Shown here piece by piece: positions 6,701 through 12,955 of a stretch of 19,330 bases of DNA (the stretch's first letter is position 1; every line of letters starts with the position of its first letter). This DNA comes from an uncultured Psychrobacillus sp. (lineage in GTDB: Bacteria; Bacillota; Bacilli; Bacillales_A; Planococcaceae), in the NCBI GenBank assembly GCA_934234185.1, contig CAKQHO010000057.1, forward strand, positions 1 to 19,330. Direction: 5' to 3'. The notes beneath the pieces are model-generated. The model saw only the letters and a program-made list of their open reading frames with translations, searched no databases and was not told the origin of the DNA. The translations under genes and the position numbers were made by a program.

Positions 6701-8488
6701 TGCTGTAGCAAAGTTTTCCTCATCGAATATAAGCCTAGCAATTAACTGCTGCTCTTTTTCCGAAGGATGCTTAATCACATTTGAGAAATCTTGTGTTAAC
6801 TCTTTCTTCTTCGTAATGAGCAAATCTAATATTCCTACTCGTACATCTTCTTTATTACTCAAAAGCAACTCATGTGCTAATGCTTCCAATTCAGCAACAG
6901 GCTGTGCAGCTAGAAGGGTAATCACTGCTTGGCGAATCTCACCAGTTTTTAAGGCTAGAAGCTTAGGAATGATGCTCTTAAAATTCGCTAAAGGGTATTT
7001 TGTTACAGCTAACGTTTCGATTGCTTGTTTTCGAATTCCTAAACTACGGTCCTGCAACGCAGGAATTACTAAATGATATTGCTGTAACAGTTGTGAAACA
7101 CCATAATAAAAATATTCACGTGCATTAACTGGCCATGAGGGTACTTCTTTAGCTAATTGCTCTAATGTTTCTATACGCTCTAGCTTGCATAAAAGTAAAA
7201 TTCGTAGCTCGTAAAATTGCTGTTTATGAAATTGAAAACGTAAAAAGGGGAAAGGGGTGCTATCCATTTCATATGTTTCGCCTTTTATTTGTCCCTCAAA
7301 TAAGGCAATCTGCTCAAGCCATTCATCGGCATGCTCTAGTAGCCAGGGTCTTTCATCCCAATAAGCTTGTAGAGTCTCATTTAAATCTTTGTTGTCAAAA
7401 TTGTAATAGCGTCCAGGAATATAATCAATCAGTAAGCCGAAACCGGATAAAAAAGTATGTAGCTGTTTTGTCTTGAGCATATAGGGGTAGATGTCGTGTC
7501 CTATGCCGGTTAGTTCGGTATTATACAGTGCATACAAAATCGTCTGTTGAATATGCGGTTTTTGCTTCATTAGTAGATCAATTTTTGAAAGCGTGTGTTC
7601 AATATCTTGTGTTGACAAAACCCAAAAACCAATAAATACATCTAAGCTGCTGTTGCTTATTAATAATTGCTCTGCGCGTTTTGGGTCTTTCAGTGCAGCA
7701 AGACTTTCCGTTAGTATGTAGTTTAGTTCCTTTGAGTTTTTTGCCTCATAGCCAAGCCCAAACCAAACGTCAATTGCTCGAACAACGGAAGAAAAGCGAA
7801 TTAAATGATTTTCTGCAATGAGCTCTATAAAATAAAGTTGTGCTTGTAGTGTCCCTTCATCGATTGCCTCTACAATAACCTGTCTTACTCCTTCTTGATT
7901 TTTTGCAGCTAATAACACATCTCCTACTAGCCTGTACAAATCTACTCTGTCTGACATGAGAATACCTTGAACAAAGCTTTTGGAATACATTGCATGGGCA
8001 CCATTTCTCCATAAGATATCCTGTACTTGCTCTTCTATTTGTACATCTTGCTCATTTAAATGAATTGCAAGTAAATAGGGAAACAAATCGGATGCTATAA
8101 GTGGATGTAACTGTTCATCCACATAATAATAGCCCTCATTTACATAGTCCGTTTTTCCTGTTGATTGGAATGCGCCATATAAATCAATTTTAGGCTCCTT
8201 TGTTAAGTGCTTTAGTAGCTTCCATAACATCCAACCATATATTTTGGGGCTATTAGGTGCACGGTAGGAACGATGATAATAAGAATTACTGTACGGTGTT
8301 TTTAAAACTAGCGTAATCAACTTTTTCCAAAGTACATAACGTTCCGAGGATAATATCTTCTGTAAATAGCAATCTAGCTCATTTCCAGAAAATGCGTCTA
8401 ATGTTTCGGGTAAAAGTGCTTCGAATGTGTGATAGTAACCATCATCGTCTTGCAAATCCCATTGTTTAAAATTCTCTAAATGATCCAT
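3707..8488 (-). CDS. Giant DUF4132 protein (MolR/YehI-related)
   Basis: Very large cytosolic protein of 1593 residues with no signal peptide or membrane segment; its biochemical role is unknown. The C-terminal third shows the DUF4132 hallmarks. Around 1332-1397 it has HPYHLYQADVWRAW, QPFKQLFRELY (1357-1367) and NRFEGF (1380 on). Near 1528 IHLGSGNVYKLGG is followed by a terminal block with VFLPFVDEDPKTAEIAAKILLF and ITDPNIRKYI. The N-terminal ~1000 residues are helical, with HEAT-like repeats recognisable around 468-560 (PALQDRSLGIRKQAIETLA, then KTGEIRQAVITLLA, then NKEDVRVGILDLL). E. coli MolR/YehI belong to this family and often lie near MoxR-type ATPases and VWA proteins. No such partner occurs in this window. 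The ATG (8486-8488) has an AGGAAGAG site overlapping the stop codon of the gene before it. The 6-nt gap points to translational coupling. The frame is intact throughout. Confidence 0.88.
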   Translation of the reverse strand: MDHLENFKQWDLQDDDGYYHTFEALLPETLDAFSGNELDCYLQKILSSERYVLWKKLITLVLKTPYSNSYYHRSYRAPNSPKIYGWMLWKLLKHLTKEPKIDLYGAFQSTGKTDYVNEGYYYVDEQLHPLIASDLFPYLLAIHLNEQDVQIEEQVQDILWRNGAHAMYSKSFVQGILMSDRVDLYRLVGDVLLAAKNQEGVRQVIVEAIDEGTLQAQLYFIELIAENHLIRFSSVVRAIDVWFGLGYEAKNSKELNYILTESLAALKDPKRAEQLLISNSSLDVFIGFWVLSTQDIEHTLSKIDLLMKQKPHIQQTILYALYNTELTGIGHDIYPYMLKTKQLHTFLSGFGLLIDYIPGRYYNFDNKDLNETLQAYWDERPWLLEHADEWLEQIALFEGQIKGETYEMDSTPFPFLRFQFHKQQFYELRILLLCKLERIETLEQLAKEVPSWPVNAREYFYYGVSQLLQQYHLVIPALQDRSLGIRKQAIETLAVTKYPLANFKSIIPKLLALKTGEIRQAVITLLAAQPVAELEALAHELLLSNKEDVRVGILDLLITKKKELTQDFSNVIKHPSEKEQQLIARLIFDEENFATAPIPPIHEKMKPCKEITFTFKDLANFDFIALKDKLMDLSKLIESHQHVAYTIKNYVDEQQERLIGESLGIDATKPVTKDSIDHLPLSDVWTKWLVESTLTEEEICVYLYTTRLSDSYFMSSLTAKGKKFLQDYFGDVNLSTLINPLRDIAFYHQIKVVMLYTLAQGNAPLQQQVNGRFKTIDYVQFCSSMLMDFHSNVKIEEDMVDYFNGNTTLHIYWFYTAFEEMREHVKTVKQSVQLLHTTALFFEKDVEKFQFLPSHALTELFDKGIVDAHHIRRLLVSDPFCQLLSGIEPGLMKQPRFHELEDIIKEVSEFIVEQELARGDLETPVTQYVTNLSSIDANKYFVRLLKALGGEKLSRQWLYRAQTRKESLSVLLQKLHVNQIDSSVFFAQLDEANFEPKRLIEVMLYNTSLLPLLSEYLGWSGLEQTAWYFVAHTSERTTDYEKAKIAEYSAIAIEDFQRGAFDRNWFIQAYKAMEPSQFNIVYDAAKYSTSGANHRRAQLYSRASLGELDRTTLRNEIEQKRNLDKLRAYSLLPTTIVEAKDSYLFLQVFLKQSKQFGAQRRASEAAAVEMAIQNLAEQVTNGNATQFMWKMEVERFLELEQYFSPQTIDDVRLQLVPKAAGKIQLSVQKADNSLKSVPKKIAKNERVVSMQGARKELMEQYSRTRLQLERAMCEEVLFDSELIYTLAKISTFEQLFSKLVWMQGEQFYMLKDGAFISVNNEEVKVKGNVQIAHPYHLYQADVWRAWQHFAFTAKWRQPFKQLFRELYLVTEDEKQKSATNRFEGFQVQPNKAITLLKSRGWKTGYYEPIRKISYRYNTLTVIDFVYDYFTAAEVEAPTLQEVAFVERLTHNPILLKNVPAFHFSEILRDIDLVVSVAHVGEVDPEASHSTTEMRAVIIEQLTNLLQLENVQLKAPHVLINGKLGNYSIHLGSGNVYKLGGVQIPVLAVPSQHRGRVFLPFVDEDPKTAEIAAKILLFSDDENITDPNIRKYIQ

Positions 8489-8494
8489 CTCTTC

Positions 8495-8881
8495 CTATCT
8501 CCCCGTTAAAAATGATAATTTCATTATTGTCCACTGCATCTCATTACTTGTAATCGGTTCATCTAAAGACGTATAAACATGTTGACCTTGCAAGACTTTA
8601 AAAAGACCGTCCTCAAATGCAAGCTCCATCACAGCGATACTACCTTCAACTGTCACTTGGTTTCGATCAGCGATATGATCAAATTTAATTGTAGCAGCAA
8701 GCTTCATTTCCTCTGTCAAAAAAGATAGAACAGTATCTGGCTCGTTATAACGTGATACTTCTATCGCTACAAGTTCTCGTAACAATGCTCGCAGCGTCTC
8801 CGGTTTTTTTGATAATTCATATTCAACTTCCTGTAGCTTGCGTACACGACCGAATGGCTTTTTTAGAATTGTAATTTTCAT
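8495..8881 (-). CDS. Small protein paired with DUF4132; possible beta-grasp (MoaD/ThiS-like) fold
   Basis: A 128-residue soluble protein without a signal peptide, encoded directly upstream of the DUF4132 giant with a 6-nt gap. I do not know a named family. Seen in the sequence: a beta hairpin-like start (MKITILKK, then LQEVEYEL), a helix (TLRALLRELVAIEV, about 29-42), a helical middle (50-90) and a C-terminal stretch from 91 on, ending in SFLTGR. The order strand-strand-helix and the ending (a short strand, HVYTSLDEPITSNEM, a strand, then L-T-G-R) resemble MoaD, whose tail has an FDHPLTDGDEV segment and ends in TGG. This is inference from pattern alone. Here the last residue is Arg, not the second Gly needed for adenylation. 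The start ATG (8879-8881) has GGAAAGGAAAT upstream and is convincing. It is most likely an obligate partner of the DUF4132 protein. Confidence 0.8.
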   Translation of the reverse strand: MKITILKKPFGRVRKLQEVEYELSKKPETLRALLRELVAIEVSRYNEPDTVLSFLTEEMKLAATIKFDHIADRNQVTVEGSIAVMELAFEDGLFKVLQGQHVYTSLDEPITSNEMQWTIMKLSFLTGR

Positions 8882-8928
8882 TCACGATTTCCTTTCCTTA
8901 CACATTGAGATTATTTAAAAATGAAAGC

Positions 8929-8934
8929 ATTATA
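8929..8934 (-). promoter_or_regulatory. Possible -10 element of the DUF4132 operon
   Basis: On the minus strand TATAAT (8929-8934) lies 48 nt upstream of the ATG of the small DUF4132 partner. At 17-18 nt upstream the best -35 is a poor TTCCAT, so the assignment rests mainly on the perfect -10. Confidence 0.35.
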
Positions 8935-9195
8935 TTCTTTATTCGTAATAGAATGGAAGTTTCCTTTCGATTTTTATATAAACGTGAAATTTTTTCGTGT
9001 GCAACTGAATTCTTCCTTTGCTTTAGAGTCAATTCCTTTATTGCAAAATGATAAAGGAGGACAATGTAATAGGGTAGGTACCAATTTTGTTTTTATTCAG
9101 AATATAAAGAATACAATTTTAAAATTTGGAATAAATTGTTATAGTTAGAATATGAAAGTATATGAGTGCAAATCAAACTAGGTGAGGGAAGTAAT

Positions 9196-9750
9196 GTGAA
9201 GAAAAAGAAACTAATTGAGTATGCTTTAATCACATTTGTATTGATAATGGTATTTTTCACTTATACCACATATAAAGAAAATCAATATTTGAAAAGTCGA
9301 ATGGGAACAGAGTATGAGAATTTAGTCATACAATCGTTAATATTTCTAAAAGAAGAATCTTCTACAGATTACTGGCTCGAACAAATGAAGAGTCCTCGAG
9401 GAAATGAAGCATTACACTCTTTAATTAGTGAACTAAGTTTTTTATCTTCCTCTCTTCACAAACATAATCTGGACTATATTGCCCTACAAATGGATGTATT
9501 GAAAAGACAATTTTATAACTTCATGAAATATGAAAATGAATTTTCACTTGAAGAAATAAAAGAATTAGAACAAAATGTCTCCATTTTAGCTTCTATATTA
9601 ACTACAGTAAAATCTGATTTAGAGAATGACAGCCTTAAGTGGTACAAAGAAATTCACAATCACTCTTCTAAAACACAAGAATATATAAGAAGTGAATTAA
9701 CTAGTTATTGGAATGAGAAGGAAGTGGAGATTGATACCACTTATAAATAG
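9196..9750 (+). CDS. Unrecognised single-pass membrane protein
   Basis: Not a family I recognise; 184 residues from the chosen start. A basic N-terminus (KKKK) is followed by one hydrophobic segment (about 6-25, LIEYALITFVLIMVFFTYT). Then comes a long, charged, helix-rich domain that would face outside the cell, with likely coiled-coil stretches such as FSLEEIKELEQNVSIL. It is probably a membrane-anchored protein and not a secreted one, because no cleavage site is evident. The frame opens at GTG 9166, but the GTG at 9196-9198 has GGTGAGGGA about 6 nt upstream and begins the typical basic-hydrophobic N-terminus, so it is preferred. The next gene, a lipoprotein 62 nt downstream, lies on the same strand and may be co-transcribed. 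Base composition is more A+T-rich than in the metabolic genes nearby. Confidence 0.72.
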   Translation: MKKKKLIEYALITFVLIMVFFTYTTYKENQYLKSRMGTEYENLVIQSLIFLKEESSTDYWLEQMKSPRGNEALHSLISELSFLSSSLHKHNLDYIALQMDVLKRQFYNFMKYENEFSLEEIKELEQNVSILASILTTVKSDLENDSLKWYKEIHNHSSKTQEYIRSELTSYWNEKEVEIDTTYK

Positions 9751-9812
9751 GATGGTGGAAATTTAAATCGTTAGCTACCAAAATAATATACTGTGAAAGG
9801 TGGTGTTATAAG

Positions 9813-10160
9813 TTGAAGTGGAAGAGATTCATTGTTGTAACTCTTGCAATTAGCTTACTTTTTGGTTGTTCATCCTCTAAAGAGACAAATATGGTGGATG
9901 TAAATAGCTATGAATACAAGTCGATTCAAGCAGTTCAAGATTATATGGAAAAAGAGGACATGATTCCAACACCACCTATAAGTGAGTGGGAGGGCGCTAC
10001 TGTCAAAAAGGTAATTCCAGATGAAAGTTACAGAGTAATAGATGAGGCTTATTATGGTTCAGAGCTGTATGCAGTAACTATAATTGAGGCATTAGCTGCA
10101 CCGACTTTTTATATAGACCCCAAAACTCTTCAAGTCATAGCAATGCAGCCAGGGGAATAA
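9813..10160 (+). CDS. Small putative lipoprotein
   Basis: A 115-residue exported protein. The N-terminus is a lipoprotein signal: basic MKWKR, a hydrophobic core, then the lipobox LFGC with the lipidated cysteine at residue 19, followed by SSSKE. The mature part is about 97 residues, mostly acidic, with no motif I recognise (YEYKSIQAVQDYMEKEDMIP, then a hydrophobic AVTIIEALAAPTFYIDP segment). The start is a TTG at 9813-9815 with AAAGGTGGT about 7 nt upstream. It follows the membrane-anchored protein and both would place their main domains outside the membrane, so they could act together. A terminator lies directly downstream. Confidence 0.78.
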   Translation: MKWKRFIVVTLAISLLFGCSSSKETNMVDVNSYEYKSIQAVQDYMEKEDMIPTPPISEWEGATVKKVIPDESYRVIDEAYYGSELYAVTIIEALAAPTFYIDPKTLQVIAMQPGE

Positions 10161-10164
10161 AAAG

Positions 10165-10200
10165 GTGTCCGTCTGAAAAGTTATTTTAGACGGACACTTT
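10165..10200. terminator. Terminator between convergent genes, probably bidirectional
   Basis: Perfect 10-bp stem GTGTCCGTCT (10165-10174) / AGACGGACAC (10188-10197) with a 13-nt loop. The plus strand has only TTT after it. The minus strand has a better T-run (TTTTTATT), so it may mainly end the hydroxy-acid oxidase transcript while also closing the lipoprotein transcript. Confidence 0.8.
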
Positions 10201-10247
10201 GCGACGAGAATGGAGGCTTTTTTATTGCTCCATAGCACATATACTTT

Positions 10248-11390
10248 TTAGTCTTTCAGTATCGTTAGATTGCTAGCTTCCTCAACATCCCGGACACCCG
10301 CCAAGGTCATCGAGTTTTTTAACTCATCTAACAGCTGTGATAAAACGGTTTCGACTCCATTTTGACCGTTATATGCAAGACCCCAAAGCACTGGTCGCCC
10401 AATACAAACAGCCGTAGCTCCAAGCGCCAAAGCTTTCACTACATCGATACCTCTTCTTACACCACTATCAAATAAAACAGGAATTTTCCCATTTACTGCT
10501 TCCACAATTTTTGGCAATGCATCTATACTAGCGATTGTTCCATCTAGCTGTCTACCACCATGATTCGAAACAATAATACCATCTATTCCATATTCCATTG
10601 CCAAAAGGGCATCCTCTGGATGTAAAACTCCCTTTAATAAAATCGGAAGACTGGTTCGTTTTCTTAGCTCTGCTACATCATTCCAATTTAACGTAGGGTG
10701 ATTAATATTTTCAATGATCCCTTGAATGATTGCTTCCTGATTGTTTGTATGTAAAGAATCCATAAAAACTGGATCGGATATGTAGTTCCCTTGCCCGAAG
10801 CCGCGTGAAAGAGGGGAATAACCATTTCGAACATCCTCCTCACGCCAACCTAAAACAACCGTGTCCACTGTTAACACAATTGCCTCATAGCCAGCCTTTT
10901 CCGCTCTTTCAACAAAGCTGTAGGCAACTTCTTTATTGCTTTGCCAATAAAGCTGGAACCATTTAGGACTATCAGGTGCGCTTTCAGCTATCTCCTCGAT
11001 AGAATAGCTAGAAACAGTGCTTTGTATATAATTGTAGCCATATTTTTTTGCCGCCTTTGCGACTGCTTTCTCGCCATCCTCATGGGCTATTTTATTGACC
11101 CCAGCAGGGGCGATAAAAAGGGGGTGAGGGTATGTCTTGCCGAAAAGCTCTACTTGTAAATCTAGCGTGGAAACATTCTTTAAGAACCTTGGTAGGATGG
11201 AATATTTGGCGAAAGCATCTGTATTTTTCTTGTTCGTTTCTCCTCTGCTGGCAGAGCCATGAATATAGCCAAAGGGTCCCGATTCTAGCTTTTGCTTAGC
11301 AAATGCTTCAAGCACCTCATATGGTAAAGGTCCACTGTTTTCGATTTCCATGTTATTTATTCGCAAATCGTTATTTATTGTACGCTCCAT
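10248..11390 (-). CDS. FMN-dependent 2-hydroxy-acid oxidase (lactate 2-monooxygenase-like)
   Basis: Flavoenzyme of the glycolate oxidase/lactate oxidase family that oxidises an L-2-hydroxy acid at FMN; 380 residues from the chosen start. Active-site residues by family comparison are Tyr42 (FGYIHGSAS), Tyr148 (WFQLYWQ), Asp176 (LTVDT), Lys253 (ILLKG), and the catalytic His277 and Arg280 in SNHGGRQLDG. The phosphate-binding segment is DSGVRRGIDVVKALALGA near 308-325. The stretch VLGWREEDVRNGY followed by NYISDPVF is closer to the lactate 2-monooxygenase branch than to plain lactate oxidase. The frame opens at ATG 11396, but that codon abuts GGAGGA. The ATG at 11388-11390 sits about 7 nt away and is preferred. 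The gene lies 9-15 nt after the aminotransferase gene on the same strand, which suggests a shared transcript and a linked keto-acid/amino-acid step. The substrate is not readable from sequence. Confidence 0.88.
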   Translation of the reverse strand: MERTINNDLRINNMEIENSGPLPYEVLEAFAKQKLESGPFGYIHGSASRGETNKKNTDAFAKYSILPRFLKNVSTLDLQVELFGKTYPHPLFIAPAGVNKIAHEDGEKAVAKAAKKYGYNYIQSTVSSYSIEEIAESAPDSPKWFQLYWQSNKEVAYSFVERAEKAGYEAIVLTVDTVVLGWREEDVRNGYSPLSRGFGQGNYISDPVFMDSLHTNNQEAIIQGIIENINHPTLNWNDVAELRKRTSLPILLKGVLHPEDALLAMEYGIDGIIVSNHGGRQLDGTIASIDALPKIVEAVNGKIPVLFDSGVRRGIDVVKALALGATAVCIGRPVLWGLAYNGQNGVETVLSQLLDELKNSMTLAGVRDVEEASNLTILKD

Positions 11391-11405
11391 CTTCATTCCT
11401 CCAAC

Positions 11406-12569
11406 TTAAAACAGCTCCAATTTTGCAATCCGGTCCATTGCTTCCTCCAGCCGATCCTCGTCTACTAATAGACCGACCCTCACGTAGCCTTCTCCATGAG
11501 TACCAAAGCCTTTTCCTGCAGCGACCGCTACATCTGCCTTTTCTAGCAATAAATCAGCAAATTCCTCACTGGTATAGCCATTAGGGACAGCTAGCCACGC
11601 AAAGAAGGATCCTTGTGGAGCTTTTATTTCCCAGCCGATTTTTTCAGCAGCCTTCACTAGCGTATTCCTTCTTTTTTCATAGAGAGATACTAGTTCGTCT
11701 ACACACTCCTGACCTTCCTTTAAAGCTGCTGCTGCCGCTGTCTGGATAGCAGGGAACAGGCTCACGAATAAATGATCCTGAATCAGGTTGATCGCTTCGA
11801 TTATTTCTTCATTCCCAACTGCAAATCCGACACGCCAGCCGGCCATATTATAGGTCTTGGATAATGTGTACATTTCTACGCCAACTTCTTTCGCGCCTGG
11901 TACCTGCATGAAGCTAATAGGTTTCTTTCTTTCAAAGCCAATTGCTCCATAAGCAAAGTCGTGTACAACCGCAATGTCATGCTCCTTGGCTAGCTGAACT
12001 GTTTCCTCAAAAAATTCCTTTGTCGCAATTGCGCCAGTCGGGTTGTTTGGATAATTTAAATACATTAATCTAGCATTCTTCTTTTGGACCTCAGTTAGCT
12101 TGCTATAATCAGGAAGATAATTTTTTTCCTCTAGTAGCGGCATCGTATCAAATTGAACATTTGCAAGGCTAACCCCCGACAAATAATCTGGATAGCCTGG
12201 ATCTGGCAGCAGCATAAGCTCCTGTTCATTCATGAGAGCAAGAGGCAGCTCTACTAAGCCAATCTTCGTTCCAAATAAAATAGCAATCTCTTTATCTGGA
12301 TCAAGTTCAACCCCGTATTCTTTCTTGTAAAAATCAGCGGCCGCCTGCTTTAGCTCGGAAGTCCCTCGAAATGGAGAATATTTATGATTAAGTGGCAGCT
12401 CAGCTGCATCCTGTAACGCCTTTATAATGTGAGAAGGAGTCGGCTGATCCGGATTGCCTTGTCCTAAATTAATCACATCACGGCCCTCACTGACAGCCCT
12501 CGCAACCTTCTGAACAAGCGTCGCAAAGAACTGAGGAGGAAGCCTATGTAAACGATCCGACATTTTCAT
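11406..12569 (-). CDS. mtnE: PLP-dependent aminotransferase MtnE (class I/II)
   Basis: Fold-type I aminotransferase of 387 residues that closely resembles B. subtilis MtnE (YkrV). That enzyme makes methionine from 4-methylthio-2-oxobutyrate, preferring glutamine as the amino donor. Visible features are FFATLVQKV and VINLGQGNPDQPTP at the N-terminus (30-44), NYPNNPTG (172-179) with the Asn that contacts PLP, HDFAYGA (203-209), the Schiff-base Lys238 in LSKTYNMAGWRVGF, and the substrate-carboxylate Arg364 in YVRVGLL. The start ATG (12567-12569) has AGAGG 9 nt upstream. The gene heads the minus-strand unit with the 2-hydroxy-acid oxidase and diverges from mtnU. This neighbourhood supports MtnE over other class I/II aminotransferases. 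I see no SAM riboswitch in front of it. Other methionine-salvage genes are not in the window. Confidence 0.85.
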   Translation of the reverse strand: MKMSDRLHRLPPQFFATLVQKVARAVSEGRDVINLGQGNPDQPTPSHIIKALQDAAELPLNHKYSPFRGTSELKQAAADFYKKEYGVELDPDKEIAILFGTKIGLVELPLALMNEQELMLLPDPGYPDYLSGVSLANVQFDTMPLLEEKNYLPDYSKLTEVQKKNARLMYLNYPNNPTGAIATKEFFEETVQLAKEHDIAVVHDFAYGAIGFERKKPISFMQVPGAKEVGVEMYTLSKTYNMAGWRVGFAVGNEEIIEAINLIQDHLFVSLFPAIQTAAAAALKEGQECVDELVSLYEKRRNTLVKAAEKIGWEIKAPQGSFFAWLAVPNGYTSEEFADLLLEKADVAVAAGKGFGTHGEGYVRVGLLVDEDRLEEAMDRIAKLELF

Positions 12570-12618
12570 CTGACAAAACCTCTTTTTCTAAAGAATCTAA
12601 CTTTTTAGTATAGCCTTT

Positions 12619-12647
12619 ATTATAGGACACCAATGAACATATCACAA
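12619..12647 (-). promoter_or_regulatory. Predicted sigma-A promoter of the mtnE-oxidase operon
   Basis: On the minus strand TTGTGA (12642-12647) and a perfect TATAAT (12619-12624) are separated by 17 nt. The -10 lies about 50 nt upstream of the mtnE ATG. Confidence 0.65.
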
Positions 12648-12760
12648 AGGGAGAATTATATACGGTGAATTTTTATAGCTTTTCATGAAAAGAGAAGAAA
12701 GGAAATGGAGCCTGAGATCATCTAAATTGGTATTTGTCGCAAATAAATATTTGATAAAAT

Positions 12761-12783
12761 CACCTAATGTAGAGCATTAGGTG
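12761..12783. repeat. Perfect 9-bp hairpin in the mtnE-mtnU divergent region
   Basis: CACCTAATG (12761-12769) and CATTAGGTG (12775-12783) are perfect inverted copies around a 5-nt loop. There is no T-run on the plus strand and only ATTTTA on the minus strand, so it is a weak terminator candidate at best. It lies upstream of both divergent promoters, directly next to the CAAGTA repeats. It could be an operator or the end of a decayed element. Confidence 0.6.
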
Positions 12784-12789
12784 CAACCT

Positions 12790-12860
12790 CAAGTAACGTT
12801 CAGCAAGAGCAAGTAACTGAGTAAGAATAGCAAGTAAATAAACGAAAAACGCAAGTATTA
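12790..12860 (+). repeat. Four CAAGTA direct repeats at about 21-nt spacing
   Basis: CAAGTAAC (12790), CAAGTAAC (12810), CAAGTAAA (12831) and CAAGTATT (12852) start 20, 21 and 21 nt apart, close to two helical turns. The bases before each copy are often A/G-rich (GAGC, ATAG, AACG). The array lies about 60 nt upstream of the mtnU -10 and is the only periodic element in the gap. Confidence 0.55.
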
Positions 12861-12896
12861 CTTTTTATTTTCCATGTACATATCAACCTTGATTAG

Positions 12897-12923
12897 TTGC
12901 ATATATCCTTAAAATCTTATAAT
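12897..12923 (+). promoter_or_regulatory. Predicted sigma-A promoter of mtnU
   Basis: A perfect TATAAT (12918-12923) is preceded by TTGCAT (12897-12902) at a short 15-nt spacing. The -10 lies about 32 nt upstream of the mtnU GTG start. Confidence 0.5.
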
Positions 12924-12955
12924 CTTTTAAATATTATGTATAAGGTGGGGGTAAT

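Noticed and set aside
5002..7476. Several plus-strand open frames of 64-103 codons inside the DUF4132 gene
   Set aside because: They are antisense to an intact 1593-codon gene, lack ribosome binding sites and encode no recognisable protein.
9053..9069. AAAGGAGG followed by ATG and an immediate TAA
   Set aside because: The spacing of 3 nt is too short for initiation and no leader peptide results, so it is probably chance.
8921..9148. 75-codon plus-strand open frame upstream of the anchored membrane protein
   Set aside because: There is no ribosome binding site before its ATG, the composition is unlike a real protein, and it overlaps the promoter region of the divergent DUF4132 unit.
12570..12955. 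SAM (S-box) or T-box riboswitch in the mtnE-mtnU gap
   Set aside because: The conserved core segments were not found on either strand, and the only strong hairpin has no adjacent terminator run.
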